Below are positions 9,944-21,815 of a stretch of DNA of 64,000 nt, one piece after another. This stretch comes from Siphonodentalium dalli (lineage: Eukaryota; Mollusca; Scaphopoda; Gadilida; Siphonodentaliidae). The position numbers and the translations under genes are program-made. The notes under the pieces were generated by a model. That model worked only from the letters and a program-made list of their open reading frames with translations, made no database searches and had not been told where the DNA came from. Positions within the stretch are counted from its first letter, which is position 1; every line of letters begins with the position of its first letter. The stretch is from NCBI GenBank assembly GCA_032622095.1, contig CP136061.1, positions 261,240,077 through 261,304,076 on the forward strand, written 5' to 3'.

Positions 9944-11285
9944 ACCTTGTGATTTACCGCTTTAGCAACTATCCGCTGCTCGATAAGCCCGATAAAATAC
10001 GCGAAATACTTCATGCAGGGTTCCAGGACTATTTTAACGAAATCTATTTTACTTTTATTTAGTGTCTAAAATAACATGTTTGAAACGAGGAGTCTTACAC
10101 AAAAGGTACTGTTTGATACTGAATGTTCCATGTATTGTTTCATACCATTTCGATGTTTTAGATGGGCACCAACATCTATTGATTACTTATTAAAATAAGA
10201 ATATGAAATCCTTTGGTTTGTGCATATCAAATTTATATGTCATGTTTGGTTTTCAACATTTGTTCAACAGAACAAAGTAGAAATTTTATTTTTTATTTTA
10301 ATCATGGACTTGTTTGAGTTCGTGAAACTGATAAGTTAGTATTCAGGCGTTTTGCTAACTGTTGGAATGTCGCATTCTACTAACATCGCCGAAAATTTCA
10401 AAGAAATCGGCCATACCACTCAATAGAAAACATCGTTAAAAGTCGTCTCAATTGTAAATATTTACATCTGGATTCGGGACGCAATAATCGGCGACAAACA
10501 AACACAAATAATTTCGTCATCCAAAGGTCAGTGCATTTAATTAATATATCAGAATGACGGTGTGTGTTGGCAATTTGGATTAATATTCGTAAAAAGAACA
10601 ACTTTGAGTAAGAATATTCTCCATTTCTATTGGATCACCCTACCGGAGTGTTTCACATCACTTTAAATAATGTTTTGTTTTTTATGATTTTGTTATAACC
10701 GGATATCTGTAACACTGAATCTTTAAATACTTCTTGATTCAGAAAGAAACAAGAATCCCTTCAGTTTGTTCTCAGTGCAATATTAAAGATGCCCTGTAAT
10801 TTACCGCTTTGGTATAACTATCCGCTGCTCACAACATATAGCCCGATAAATTACGCGAAATACTTCGAGATGCATAGTATACAGGGTTCCAGGACAATTT
10901 TAACGAAATATATTTTACTTTTATTTAGTGCCTAAAATAACATGTTTGAAACAAGGAGTCTTACACAAAAGACACTTTATTGTTTAATAAAGAAGCTTCC
11001 ATGTATTTGTTTCATATCATTTCTATGTTTTAGATGGACACGAAGATTTATTTATTTATTCTTTTTAAAATAAGAATATGAAATCCTTTGGTATCAAATT
11101 TATATGGCATATTTGGTTTTCAACATTTGTTCAACAGAACATATAATTTTATTTTTATATATTCTTTTGTTTTTATGATTTTCTTGTAACCGGAGGTCTG
11201 GAAAGCTGAATGCATCTTTAAATACTTCTTGATTCAGAAAGAAACAAGAATCCCTTTAATATGTTTTCGGTGCAATATTAAAGAG
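9944..11285. repeat. Tandem segmental duplication, units 9944-10790 and 10791-11285
   Basis: Both units start with TTTACCGCTTT..AACTATCCGCTGCTC, continue through TAACATGTTTGAAAC(G/A)AGGAGTC and AATATGAAATCCTTTGG, and end with CTTCTTGATTCAGAAAGAAA and a TGCAATATTAAAGA stop point. Unit 1 has ~360 extra bp (about 10300-10665) missing from unit 2, either inserted in one or deleted from the other. No coding content is recognised. Confidence 0.8.
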
Positions 11286-11430
11286 TCAATGTCCGAGTTG
11301 ATGCCAAATGATTCAGAATTTCCTTAGACAATTGTTTGCTTACGAGTCAAAAGAAAAAGATACTTGTAATCACCATCATCCTGTATATATCATCGCGAAT
11401 ACCCCCAAAACCACACTTAACCCTTTGGCG

Positions 11431-11819
11431 TTATCCCTTTACCCAACAAACCGGCCAAAACCGGCCAAATAAAGCTTCAACCGCCTAAAATATCTTCGGT
11501 CTGTCTCCATAGAACCATACACATATGGATATCATTGGAACCGGTTCCTTGACCACATTATGATAGTTACAGTTAGCCCTGTGCCAATGCATTCTCTTAT
11601 ATATGCGAGTCGACCATAGGTCGCCTCGCATATATAAGAGAATGCATTGGCCTAAAAAAAATCTTTTTTTACCATTTTTTCTTACATTCTTTAACAATTT
11701 TATAATTTTTAATGTGTTAAGCCAATGCATTCTCTTATATATGCGAGGCGACCTATGGTCGACTCGCATATATAAGAGAATGCATTGGCACAGGGCCATT
11801 CTGTTGGGTAAAGGGTTAA
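11431..11819. mobile_element. piggyBac-like MITE, CCCTTTACCCAACA ends (copy 3)
   Basis: Nearly identical to 6024-6414: same unique arm, 67-bp hairpins at 11584-11650 and 11722-11788, and TTAA on the right (11816-11819). The left flank is TTAT (11431-11434), a mutated target site. A second TTAACCCTTTGG start 14 bp outside suggests local disturbance. Confidence 0.9.
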
Positions 11820-11854
11820 GCAATACGTTGAATACTAACATAAAAGCTCATCAT

Positions 11855-11918
11855 TTAGAACGCTCTTTATAATCTACGCTTTTTTCGGCAACGGAAGCGT
11901 GGACGCTCTTTATAAGAG
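11855..11918. mobile_element. Short element bounded by ACGCTCTTTATAA
   Basis: TTTAGAACGCTCTTTATAAT...CGTGGACGCTCTTTATAAGA. A similar ~60-bp arrangement lies at 38938-38997 inside the transposase intron. The same ATAAAGAGCGT word recurs through the window (e.g. 13790, 33650, 34030, 51160). Confidence 0.5.
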
Positions 11919-11919
11919 G

Positions 11920-13233
11920 AATTCGTCAGAATGTTTGCCAGGCTGACTGAAATTAAAAACGTGTTAAAACTATTTCTTTTGAAAGTCAACATCTGGTCAT
12001 CACATCTTTCTATTAACCTCTTCGCTGATAAATGCCGTTATGACGTTGTGTGCTGGGCTGTTGATGTTATTGCCAGTTGCCAGTGGGAAAATATAACAGG
12101 AATATCACAAGAACCATACAATTGACTCAGTTGAAAGTCTATTATCGTTCGCAACATGCAACATCATACACTGTTATAAATACGATTATTCCAATCTCTG
12201 AGTTCCAGTTATGTATGACGGCCTACTGCTTGTGTTCTGAGGTAGGTCCGTATATAGTACATACGGACCACATAGCACACGGCGTGCACTTTTACGTCCG
12301 AAACTATCATAGCAGTGAAGAGGTTAATGGCCTGGTGTGTCCGATCTAATTATTTTCGGATATAGAAAACGGACAGATGTTGGTTTTATGCTGTCAAATC
12401 AGGGGGGGGGGGTCGGAAATTTTTTCCAGGCACGTATGATGGGGTGGGTGTGTGTCTCTTGGGTCCAAAAAGCAGTTTTTTCCATATGCCAAATTTTTTT
12501 TCCATTCCTGCTATTGAGTCTTATTTTGATGTGTTTTGAACAGAAACGGGTCATATATAGTTAATAGTAATGCTATACTACATATAGAGGTTATCAGAAG
12601 TTGGATCAGTTGCACAATGGCCAACAATAACCCAAATTCAACTTGATAGAACTAGAAACTGTGCTATTGGACAAATAAAATTTAATCAGGATTCCATCTA
12701 CTGATACAACAAAATAAGAATAACTATGCAGAACTCAGCTGAAAATAAGTAATAAAATGAAAGCACACTTGACCATATGTGACATGGAAATAAAGATATA
12801 ATAAATAATGGAATAAAATAGACTTTTGACAACGTAAAACATAAAATCTTAACAAATAAATTGAAGGCCAGCCAGGCCAGCTTGAACAATTTCACATTGT
12901 TTTCCATGTTAATGTGGATCAGCTTGTAATGTTAATCACAGTAACGAAGATTTTATCGTCACTGATATCGTGAGAAAAAAAAGAAGTGAAATTGGGCTAT
13001 CCATCCATATTATTCCCAATTATTACGTAGCCTATTACTTCAGGCAGTGGCTACCAGCCTGCCATTACACGCTATAACATGTTTCCTCAGTTCTGGTTTC
13101 TGAGATGCCCCAAGAAGAGTAGCGCGGGTATATCATGGTTATGTTTGGTATTAGCATTATTCTTCAAACTGGGATGAACTGGGATGAACAGTTGTATTTC
13201 CACATGTTTTGATAAACAATTTGATTCCAGCAA
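11920..13233. other. Intergenic DNA with a G11 run; no gene seen
   Basis: G11 at 12402-12412 precedes a CCAGGCACGTATG block that resembles one arm of the 28.5-28.9 kb foldback. No protein-like frame is convincing elsewhere in this stretch. Confidence 0.45.
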
Positions 13234-13391
13234 TACAGTAATGCCCTAATTAAACGACTCCATAACCACAGCAGAATAATGAGTAATTTTTCAGGATTTA
13301 GTCGGAAATATGGCTTGTTGTCATTCATCGGAAAGCTCTCACCTTTTATTCTGCTGTGCTTATGGAGTCGATTAATTAGGGCATTACTGTA
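13234..13391. mobile_element. 158-bp Tc1/mariner-type MITE with TA ends
   Basis: TA-CAGTAATGCCCTAATTAA begins at 13234, and the reverse complement ends at 13391 in GGCATTACTG-TA. Arms of ~44 bp (through ACTCCATAA..CAGCAGAATA) pair with two or three mismatches. TA flanks plus a CAGT start fit a Tc1/mariner origin. It is non-coding. Confidence 0.85.
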
Positions 13392-13860
13392 TATCACATA
13401 GCAAATATCAAAATATCAAATAATCTGAAATTTGTTGTACCGGTACCATGTATTATGTAGAATACTCAAATGTGATTATGTGACTAGATCATGTGACTAT
13501 ATATTATGAAAATGAATGTTAATAAAAACTTTGGCACTCTGTCTATATATCCCTTGAAATGTGATTATGTTGACACATTTCTTGATTAATGACACTTATA
13601 TGATAAATTCAAATAGTATCGTTTTCTCATTATGCACTGTTCTATTCAAATATCGCGCAATAAATTATGATAATGCAGGATAATCAGCTATTTGGTTGCT
13701 CAATTGATAATTTTCTCAAATTTAGGGGGGTGGGTGTCCAAAACTGACCGGAGCGCTCTGTGCTAATCCTCTCCTGAGATAGTAAATATAAAGAGCGTTT
13801 CTATGATTTGAGCGAGGAAAATTAAAACAACAGATGTATGAATTTCTGTAAGTACTTTTA

Positions 13861-13966
13861 GAGTATTTGAATACATGTACCATTTATATTATTTTAGAGT
13901 ATTTGAATGCATGTACCATTTATATTATTTTAGAGTATTTGAATTCATGTACCATTTATATTATAT
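13861..13966. repeat. 36-bp tandem repeat, ~2.9 copies
   Basis: The unit starts GTATTTGAAT(A/G/T)CATGTACC and continues with TTTATATTATTTTAGA. The copies differ at one position. Confidence 0.9.
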
Positions 13967-14028
13967 TCCCTTTATGTATCGACTAGGACGTGACCATGCA
14001 ATATTAGGTTTGAAGATTACGAGTCGCT

Positions 14029-14283
14029 TTAACCCTTTCATGGCGGGAGCTGCGCTGGTGCAGCATTAAAAATCAAGTGCAAATGCCCTCTTATATATGC
14101 GAGTCACCCACAGGGAGCGTAGCATATAAGATATTGCACCAGCTTACGGGGTCAAGGTAAATATTGTTAGGCCAATGTATTCTCTTATATGTGCGATGCT
14201 CCCTATGGGAGATTCGCATATATACGAAAATGTATTGGCACAGTGTTTTCGCAAATAAAAAGCTCCAGTCATGGAAGGGTTAA
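14029..14283. mobile_element. TTAA-flanked hairpin MITE with CCCTT(T/C)CATG ends
   Basis: TTAA at 14029-14032 and 14280-14283. The left end is CCCTTTCATGGCGGGAGCT and the right end is its near complement AGCTCCAGTCATGGAAGGG. It contains a degenerate hairpin at ~14085-14150 and a better one at 14172-14238 (GTTAGGCCAATGTATTCTC..GTATTGGCACAG), a diverged version of the shared 67-bp module. Confidence 0.85.
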
Positions 14284-14390
14284 ACTACCCTTATGGAGCC
14301 CCTCACAGACGTGAGCAGACGACAGTCAGCAATGCAAGCTGCCACCTGTATGGGGCTCCCTACAGGAAGCTCCAGTCATGGAAGGGCTAA
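14284..14390. repeat. GGAGCCCC hairpin plus duplicated MITE right end
   Basis: TGGAGCCCCTCACAGACGTG...CTGTATGGGGCTCC forms a hairpin related to the centre of the 460-bp MITEs. It is followed by AAGCTCCAGTCATGGAAGGG, a direct repeat of the right end of the preceding MITE (14260-14279). Confidence 0.7.
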
Positions 14391-14574
14391 AGTCACTGGC
14401 GGTTTGCGCTCCAAAATACACCTAATACTATTCGCGTATTAATTTTGCCTGGTATTGAACTACGTTTCTACGGGAATTATATGTCAAAGAAATACGCATG
14501 GAAGTCATAAAAAATACAACTTTGAACACGATTTTAGGTCGCCAACAAAAAAACCATTTGCTTGGCACGGAACA

Positions 14575-14740
14575 AAAAGAGCGTTTCGTGTTAGTATATT
14601 CCTGATATGGTATGATATTAATAAATAGCGTCTATTCGAATTGAAAACAGCTGGAAAATGACTGTGCATGACCATGGGAAGTATTTTTCAGAGCGCATGA
14701 AGCCGGTATATCAATATTCGTGTATCTGTGACGTTATGGC
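14575..14740. repeat. Partial inverted copy of the 4.65-5.05 kb foldback family
   Basis: TTCCTGATATGGTATGAT, AACAGCTGGAAAATGACTGTG and ATGAAGCCGGTATATCAATATTCGTGTAT match the right arm of 4655-5052 in order. Confidence 0.7.
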
Positions 14741-15980
14741 GCAAACACATGCAAATTCTATGCTGGCATTGATCTATATTCGTTCAGTTATCAGAACAAA
14801 AAATAGTGCATAATAAACTCGTCGTCATTTTAACATATAGATTATAGCCTGGAATATAAACAAGGTTATAATTTAAAATTGTGTACATTATTTTTGGATT
14901 GTGCATGCGTGCAGTGTATTATACGTGTGTATGTATATAACACGACAATATAATGTAGGTTATGTGGTCAGTATTCAGAGGGGTTATGTCGGTTTGGTAT
15001 AAGGGTTTTGATATGCCCCAGGAGTTCATCGTTATTGATTTTGAAATTACTGTCGCCCAGGTGCATATTTTGACGTTTTCCACGACATTGTAAAGACATG
15101 GTGTGTATTCGCAATATATGTACAATTTGAATGTGTGAAAATCTCAAATACCATGTGTATGAGATTAAGAAATTGAAAAATTTAAATTAATTACATGTGA
15201 TATCGTCTTCACATTTCATGTTATGTCGATGATCTTTCTCAAAACAAGTTAGGATACACATCTATATCTTCCTATACGTGACACAATTATTAAAAGTATG
15301 CAATATCGCTGTTTTTACAAGATTTATTGCAACATCGTACAAAGTTGCCAGCAGATGTCCCTAAAGCATTATCCCATGTGTGTCCGTTACATTCCAAAGT
15401 AGTTACACACCGGGGGCCCGGTTGATTTCGTTGCGTATAGTGTTGACACCGCTAACTCGTGAGTGGACAACAAAGTCATAGGCGAGAGAACTCAGCGGGG
15501 TTTTATACCTACATGGGAGGTATATACAATATATACGCAACGGATTATCTCATTCTAAGTAAACACATCTGACAAGTCGATAACAGGACTTCTGTCTGTA
15601 CAGAACAGATGAGATGAACGACAAGAAAGAAAGCCAACAAGACGGCCAAATATGGGTAACAATACGCGAAAACTAACAAAGCAGATAAAGCCAGGTTGTG
15701 ACAATTGTTTAAAATTGACTGTCAATTTAGGAAATTACATGCCTGGGACTGTACGCTCCTCCCTCGACGTATTAACCAAAGGTTTGCACACCCTCCCTAA
15801 CACCGATACAATGGGTTTAAGGTTTCCGTATTTGTATTGCGATGTCCAATTGATATCGGCTCCTAATCTGTTTAAAAGAAACGATTATTACTCGAGGGAC
15901 CGGTATAATTTCTTGTAATCTCATTGGTCGGTTTTCAGTCGTTTCTAATTGTCATTCACACTTCTTTAGAAATTGTCCGG
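14741..15980. other. Upstream region of the bHLH gene, no coding feature supported
   Basis: An 88-codon open frame at 15652-15918 on the + strand lies just upstream of the Olig-like gene. It has no recognisable motif and low-complexity composition, and is probably chance. No repeat from the window families was noticed between ~15150 and 15980, unlike most of the window, which may reflect regulatory constraint (inference). Confidence 0.4.
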
Positions 15981-16013
15981 TTTAAATACAGAAGTTAGTT
16001 CGATTAGTCATTT
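15981..16013 (+). promoter_or_regulatory. Candidate core promoter of the bHLH gene
   Basis: TTTAAATA at 15981-15988 is a TATA-like box 29 bp upstream of the A in an Inr-like TCATTT at 16008-16013. This would give a ~98-nt 5' leader before the ATG at 16108. Spacing fits a metazoan TATA/Inr promoter, but both motifs are short and common in AT-rich DNA. Confidence 0.3.
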
Positions 16014-16107
16014 TATTTCCGAACTGCGACCGATGATAAGTTAGCTCTGCGAAAATATATCCTGGATTATAATTGCTAAAAAATAGTTTGAATTTCGAAC
16101 AAAAAAG

Positions 16108-16812
16108 ATGGAGAATCAGAAGATCACACACAGGAGAGTTGAGGACATATCATCATCGGAGGATGAATGCGACATGATAGACGTGTGTAATAACGAGGCT
16201 GAGAATTATTCCCGGAGCGAAGCTCGGAGATTCCACAGATATAACATGGAACATGGAATGGATTCTAGCTCTCCCGTCGGCGATGGTGTTATGAAAGATC
16301 TCCGACTTAAGGTAAACGGCAGGGAAAGGAAGAGAATGCACGATCTCAACTCTGCATTGGACGGACTCAGAGAAGTCATGCCGTACGCTCATGGACCTTC
16401 TGTCAGAAAGTTGTCAAAAATAGCAACTCTTCTTCTTGCGAAAAACTATATTCTGATGTTGAAGACGTCCATTGATGAGATGAAGAAGTTAGTGAATGAT
16501 TACCACCAGTATCATCACGTGAGAGTGGCCAATCCACAGGTCATCACAACCGCACCTGCTTTTTCCGCATTACCTACGATGCCAATTCTTCCGTCTCCAA
16601 TTCCGACAATGCCAAAAGTTTCCACAACTGAAACATCACGTCCATCGATTATCTCACCAGCATCAGCCCACGGAAGGCATCCGTTCTACCACAGCCGACC
16701 AGCGATGCCATGTGCATGTGCCCAGTGTGCTATTGACTCCAGCAAAGCCGCATATTCAATGTACGCCAAATCGCTTCATTCACATCACGGAAATCCATCC
16801 CTTGCAAAATGA
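16108..16812 (+). CDS. Olig-like: Olig-family bHLH transcription factor
   Basis: A single uninterrupted exon of 234 codons with a start in good context (A at -3, G at +4). Residues 65-129 form a bHLH domain: basic region with E73 and R76 ([10 protein letters not shown]), helix 1 ending at MPY, loop YAHGPSVRK, helix 2 [17 protein letters not shown]. The [17 protein letters not shown](K/R)NYILML signature is that of the Olig/Bhlhe22-23 branch and fits Olig best. These proteins bind E-boxes as dimers in the nucleus and specify neural and glial fates in animals. The N-terminus has an acidic-serine stretch (SSSEDE, 15-20). The C-terminus is rich in Pro/Ser/His with a short Cys motif, CACAQC (202-207). 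Vertebrate Olig coding regions are also intronless. Orthology to a specific Olig paralogue is not resolved. Confidence 0.93.
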   Translation: MENQKITHRRVEDISSSEDECDMIDVCNNEAENYSRSEARRFHRYNMEHGMDSSSPVGDGVMKDLRLKVNGRERKRMHDLNSALDGLREVMPYAHGPSVRKLSKIATLLLAKNYILMLKTSIDEMKKLVNDYHQYHHVRVANPQVITTAPAFSALPTMPILPSPIPTMPKVSTTETSRPSIISPASAHGRHPFYHSRPAMPCACAQCAIDSSKAAYSMYAKSLHSHHGNPSLAK

Positions 16813-17556
16813 ACACAAATTCATTGACCTGACTAAGAGAATTGACTGTGCGAAATCCCATTCGCGATTCTGAATTCCATGGGTGCTACCCCGCTAAAAC
16901 TTTCGGAGAGTGAGATCGATATGAATGTTTCGGAGTTATGGCCCGTGCTGGACAGAATACACCATGTCGTTTAGTGCCTTGGGTGAAACTCGTCGAAACG
17001 TCCGGGAAGAAAATGTTGGTGCAAGAACGTTCTTCGAACTGTTACGATGAGTATGACAATGTGAGAGTCTCAGCTTAATATGGAGGGCTGATTCGTATAG
17101 AATGACTTCCCGTAACATAACATGTGCCTTTTCTGTATTGTTTTGTGAGCGATTCATTATTGTTTTAGTCGCGGACACCGCTATAGGTAAGCTGTATCCT
17201 CACGGAGACGATGCCATCCATATCCGTGACAGCGTACGAGTCTGTATTCCATCTCATAATACTTAATTATTCGCACTGTATTCATACTTTATTTTATTCC
17301 TTTTCATCTCGCCTTCTACTTCTATCAATTGCAAATATGTTTTTGGGGGGGTTGTGAACACAAGGACGAAAGAATTATTTGACGAAAGGCGTGTATAATT
17401 TGATCTTCCCTTGTTACTTAAACGGTGCATGTTGTCTTGGAAAGGGGAAGATATGAGCGATTTCTTACCTGGTAATATTCAATAGGTTTTACTATTAAAA
17501 GTGAACATGCCGCATAATTTAGCAACTTTGAGCATTAATAAGGCACATAAAATAAA
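16813..17556 (+). other. Putative 3' UTR of the bHLH gene
   Basis: The first clear AATAAA-type signal downstream of the stop is at 17551-17556, within an AT-rich run. No other gene or repeat element interrupts this interval. Transcript end is inferred only. Confidence 0.35.
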
Positions 17557-18306
17557 AAAATATACCTACAGTTTTTGTTTAAATACCTGAAACATCTCAT
17601 TCGTGTCTGGCAGGAAATGTCGAATTTTCACTGGCAACCTAGAGCCGCTCGTGAACATTCGATGTTTCTTTCCAGACACCCATGAGATAGTTCGGTATTC
17701 AAACAAAAACTGTGGGTATTATCTATTTAATTTTTCGTTATTACTGATTAATTGTTATTTTTTTTCCCTGGACAAACGACCCTGAAGAGTAATTTATCCG
17801 TTATATTGGTAATTTAGAACCATATGCACCGCTCCTGCGCAAGTGTTTTTTCCCTGGATCCAACCCGACATAAAATTTCTGAAACCAGCTTTTGGTAAAC
17901 ATAATCTAACATTTCTCAGAAATAAGAGGTCCATTGGTCGTGTCGGCGGCGAAATTGTTGTAGCATCCAATTTTCAAAAGTTCCAATATTGGACAGAATA
18001 TCATAAAAAGATGATGTATTTGATCTTAAATTATATTTTTTGCAGTACAGTAATTTTTTGGGGGATCAGATTTATAATAAAATAAGGGGTTTGTAAAAAT
18101 AATACAAGAAATATTCCCCAGCAATGCATTTTAAAAACAAATCGAAAAACTATGTTCCACGGCTCAAAGTCACACCCATTAAGCATATTTGTTTATCCAG
18201 ACTTTTTTCTCTTCACTTTCTTTTCTTGCCACTGTCCAAATCTTTCGTCTTCATTCTCCGCGCATCTCCTTCTTTTTTAGTCTCGTAAGTCATTCTGATC
18301 ATTTCA
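17557..18306. other. AT-rich intergenic DNA, no feature seen
   Basis: Open frames of 60-80 codons have no recognisable motif. Confidence 0.4.
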
Positions 18307-18640
18307 TTAAAGGGGGCTGTACACTAAATCCATCTCATTTACACTCAACATAATATATGCAACAACTTTGTGAATTTGAGCCATGGGTTAGTACAAAATA
18401 CACTCATGTGCTCTATGAACGATACAAACAACATGGTAATTATAATGAAAATGAGTTTATGACTCGACTCATAAATAAACTCATTTTCATTACCATGTTG
18501 TTTGCATCGTTCAGAGAGCACGTGGGGTGTATTTTTGCACTAATCCATGGCTCAAATTCATTCATGTGTTGCATATATTATATTGATTATAAAAGGAGAT
18601 GGTCCCATAAATGGCCTGATTTTAGCGTACAGTCCCCCTG
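18307..18640. mobile_element. Foldback element with AGGGGG(A)CTGTAC ends
   Basis: Left end AGGGGGCTGTACACTAAAT follows TTAA (18307-18310). The right end is its near complement TTTAGCGTACAGTCCCCCT. Inside, arms with ATATATGCAACA, GAATTTGAGCCATGG and TACCATGTTGTTTG..TCG pair over ~110 bp around the loop TATGACTCGACTCATA. The right flank is not TTAA, so a precise piggyBac-type duplication is not shown. Confidence 0.8.
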
Positions 18641-18966
18641 TCCCCCTCCTCAGTCCATGGCTGTTATATTCTTTTAACATTCGCCAAAGTCATAATTTGT
18701 TTTGTATATCGCTGAATCTCGGGTCGACAAATTAATTGATGACGACAGAAAATATACCAATATTGTGTACATGGAATATTAATGTTATTCTTGTCTCATA
18801 AATCTTATTGTTTGCAGGTTGTTTTATTTTATCATGTTATATTCGTGTATATTTAATTTTTTGAGAAAAAAATTCGTTATCTTGAAGCATAATTGTCTCT
18901 TTCTACTTCAATCATATCCCCTTTTAGTGTGTAGACTTGTTGAAAACGGGAGGCACTCCATACATT

Positions 18967-19025
18967 AGACAAAGTCTTCTCGATCCACAACAGCTTTGAT
19001 ATCCGTTGGGATCAGATAAGAATTT
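18967..19025. repeat. Terminal fragment of the AGACCAAGTCTTCTCGG family
   Basis: AGTCTTCTCGATCCACAACAGCTTTGATATCCGTTGGGATCA matches one end of the elements at 19490 and 34793. The rest is missing. Confidence 0.65.
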
Positions 19026-19489
19026 ATAATTTATAAGCTGCACAGCTAACGCAATATCATAGGTTGATGCTAAATGAAGAGCGGTGACTAAATCATTTCC
19101 CGTATCATGCCTTGCAAATTTTATATCACGATGAACGGGGAAACATGTACCTGTACAAATTGGGCAACATAACCATAAGATATCCCCATATCTTTAATAA
19201 GTCTTACTGCTATGTTCCTTTTCCGCCATTGTACGCATACATTTATTTTATACACATATCACGTGAAAATTTTTACATATATGGCGGCAGAATGATCAGC
19301 CATTTTATTACCGTGTATCCTTTGTTGACCCGTAGATAACCGAGGGATCCCTCTCAGTTATACCAGTCGACCCTTCGTACTATAGTATTTTCTTGCTAGT
19401 CCGGTGGGCCGGTGTGGTGCTATCCACCCAGTTTGTAGTTACTATAGGTCTGACATCCCCTTTGCCATAATGGCATAAACCATAACACA

Positions 19490-20080
19490 TAGGCCCAGCC
19501 TTCTCGGTCCACAAGATATCCGTTGGGATTATGCTGTTTTGGATCGAATCCCGCCCGTTACTCTTCGATAACAGACTTTCATTCAAAATACGTACTACAT
19601 GTACACATGGAGCCCGTGCATTCACGCAAACGTCTGAATGGAATTAGTCATTTGACATGTCCGTGAATAATCTGTCTTCAAAATGATATACCATTTGCCA
19701 TAATAGAAAAAGGTATAGTGATGATACGGTCGTTTAATGTATTGCTTACATACATTTTCTGATAGCGCGACAAATCAAAATTCCATGGAAAACAAAGCTT
19801 TGTTTACTTATAAATCTCGTTGCTTTGACTTTCGATGGACCTTTGATATATCCGCATGTTTGATATCATCATTATTGGGAAAGGCTGCCATCTATATTCA
19901 TATACGCAAAGTGCCCAATAGACCTAATCCGAAGACATATATACCATTAAGATAACTCCCACCCACGAGTATATGGGCGTAAAGTCTGTTATAGAAGAGT
20001 AACGGGATGGGACTTAGTCCAAGAGAACATCAACTCAACCGATATCCCAAGCTGTTGTGGACTGAGAAGACGTGGTCTAC
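19490..20080. mobile_element. ~590-bp TIR element (copy 1 of pair with 34793-35296)
   Basis: The left terminus CTTCTCGGTCCACAAGATATCC...AATCCCGCCCGTTACTCTT is the inverted complement of the right terminus AAGAGTAACGGGATGGGACTT...GTTGTGGACTGAGAAG. The core is shared with 34793-35296 (ATAGTGATGATACGGTCGTTTAATGTATTG, GAAAGGCTGCC(A/C)TCT). No coding capacity. Confidence 0.85.
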
Positions 20081-20481
20081 TCATAATATTCAAACTTCAA
20101 ATAAAAGATAAATAACGCGTTCGCATTGGGTATATGTGAAAAATAATAAAAGTGTGCAAAATCATAAATTATAAACTATATCGTGAACAAAAATATATCG
20201 TTTTTTTGCTTTTACTGAAACCACTATTATCTAAACACCTGCTGTTACTGTTATACAGTTATTTTGCCATTTCTTCGTAGATCACTAGCGCTTTCAAATA
20301 AAATGTTCACAACGAAGGTTGAACATTAGAAAATTTGAAAGTATTGAAAACTGTTTAGCAAAGTACAGATTTTTCAAATAAATTTTTGAATCACAATTGC
20401 CATTCAATGTTTGTTGGTATGACGTTAATAGTTGATATTTAGATAACTGTGGTTTCAACGTGCAATTTTTTTGGACAATTA

Positions 20482-20560
20482 TTAACCCTTCCATGACTGG
20501 AGCTTCCATAAGTTTTGCGAAAAACCTGTGTCAATGTATTCTCTTATATATGCGACTCTC
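20482..20560. mobile_element. Truncated TTAA-CCCTTCCATGACTGGAGC MITE end
   Basis: TTAACCCTTCCATGACTGGAGCTT (split across 20482-20505) is the right terminus of the 14029-14283 family in reverse. It is followed by TGTGTCAATGTATTCTCTTATATATGCGA, half of the shared hairpin. The other half is missing. Confidence 0.75.
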
Positions 20561-20643
20561 CCATATTTTCGACTTGAAGACTATGGGTCGCTTTAAGTTC
20601 CACGGTCGGATTTGACACCAAATAAAACATAATTTCCTTAGCC

Positions 20644-20755
20644 AATGTTCCGCCTACAATGCAGGTCAATAACATGAAATATACGGTCACCACCATTCGA
20701 ATGTTCCGCCTACAATGCAGGCCAATAACATGAAATATACGGTCACCACCATTCG
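20644..20755. repeat. 56-bp direct tandem duplication
   Basis: AATGTTCCGCCTACAATGCAGG(T/C)CAATAACATG..CACCACCATTCG occurs twice head to tail with one substitution, at 20644 and 20700. Confidence 0.92.
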
Positions 20756-21227
20756 TATCGTACAGGCATCTGGGGAAACATCCACAAAATGATCCGCTCT
20801 TTGTTATATAGGTTTATTATTCCGAAGGTTCTCTATTCCGAAGGTTCCCTATTCCAATGGGTTTTTTTTTTAATCTAAAAGTTATATATTCCAAAAGCAT
20901 TGAGATCGAGTGTTTTTTATTACAAAGATTTATTATAAAGGCATAATTTCTCAGATATTCTAATATAGGGCATATTAAATAATAGTTTTTACTACCATAC
21001 AAATAGATGTAAGTCTTTTAATGTGATTGTTAAAGTTTAGATTTTTATGAAAACCAAATATTTAAGTCAATTAAATTCCATACATTTTTCCAAGCACCAG
21101 AGAATTTCTTCTTGAGAGGTATCTGCTATTCGTCGGTTAGTTTCTTATAGTTTTGGGGTTCCTTTGATATATACCCATAGGTTCTGATAGGACCTAAATA
21201 TTCTCCGCAATTTTGTAATTTGGGATG

Positions 21228-21540
21228 ATACCCGGGAAGATTTGAAAGGGCCGTCCTACAACCCACTTTTGAATGCTGTAATTCCGCTGAAGAGCGTTTA
21301 TAGGGTTTGTGAGTTGTTAGTAGATTACTATCTGCCCATGCACAGTATGTCTTTTCCTACTGTGCATGTGGTGGATGCCACCACAGCAAGAAGCAAAGCC
21401 CCACCCCATTTGGAACCCGGACCGGCGATGAAGACTTACCTAAACTTACTATGGGGGGTTTGGGAAACTTTCCCGGGAAGATTTGAAAGGGGCGGAACCC
21501 CTCTCCTACAACCCACTGTTGAGTTTAATGAGATACATGT
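21228..21540. repeat. Duplicated CCCGGGAAGATTTGAAAGG block
   Basis: CCCGGGAAGATTTGAAAGG ... CCTACAACCCACT(T/G) occurs at 21232-21275 and 21474-21521. A short hairpin GCACAGTA..TACTGTGC lies between them. The 114-codon open frame across it is judged fortuitous. Confidence 0.55.
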
Positions 21541-21654
21541 TATGGTAATACATAAGCATGAATTGGTGAAGGTGAAATGGAAATGATCTAGACATTATTT
21601 CTTTTTCTTGGCTTTTTTTTTCTGTGTTGGAGTTCTGTTTGTTGTTGTTGTTAG

Positions 21655-21815
21655 ACTTACCTAAATATCCTCATAGTTTCATATGTAACTTATTTGATTC
21701 TGAAATAAGCTCACATAGGACTCTTTCCCGTTATTCCTTTCAATGGCGCGGACCGCAGTGAAAACACATTATAAAGAGCATCCATCTGGTACGTCGTGTC
21801 GATGAATTCATCTGG
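21655..21815. repeat. Second single-copy relative of the 28-bp minisatellite element
   Basis: CCTAAATATCCTCATAGTTTCATATGTAACTTATTTGATTCTGAAATAAGCTC...GACTCTTTCC.GTTATTCC...AAAGAGC(A/G)TCCATC, then CGTGTCGATGAA. This matches the right flank of the 50.4-51.06 kb array in order, with a single repeat-unit equivalent. Confidence 0.7.

Noticed and set aside
15652-15918. 88-codon frame upstream of the bHLH gene
   Set aside because: No motif and no start context; possibly a 5' leader or regulatory DNA, but not supportable as a gene.
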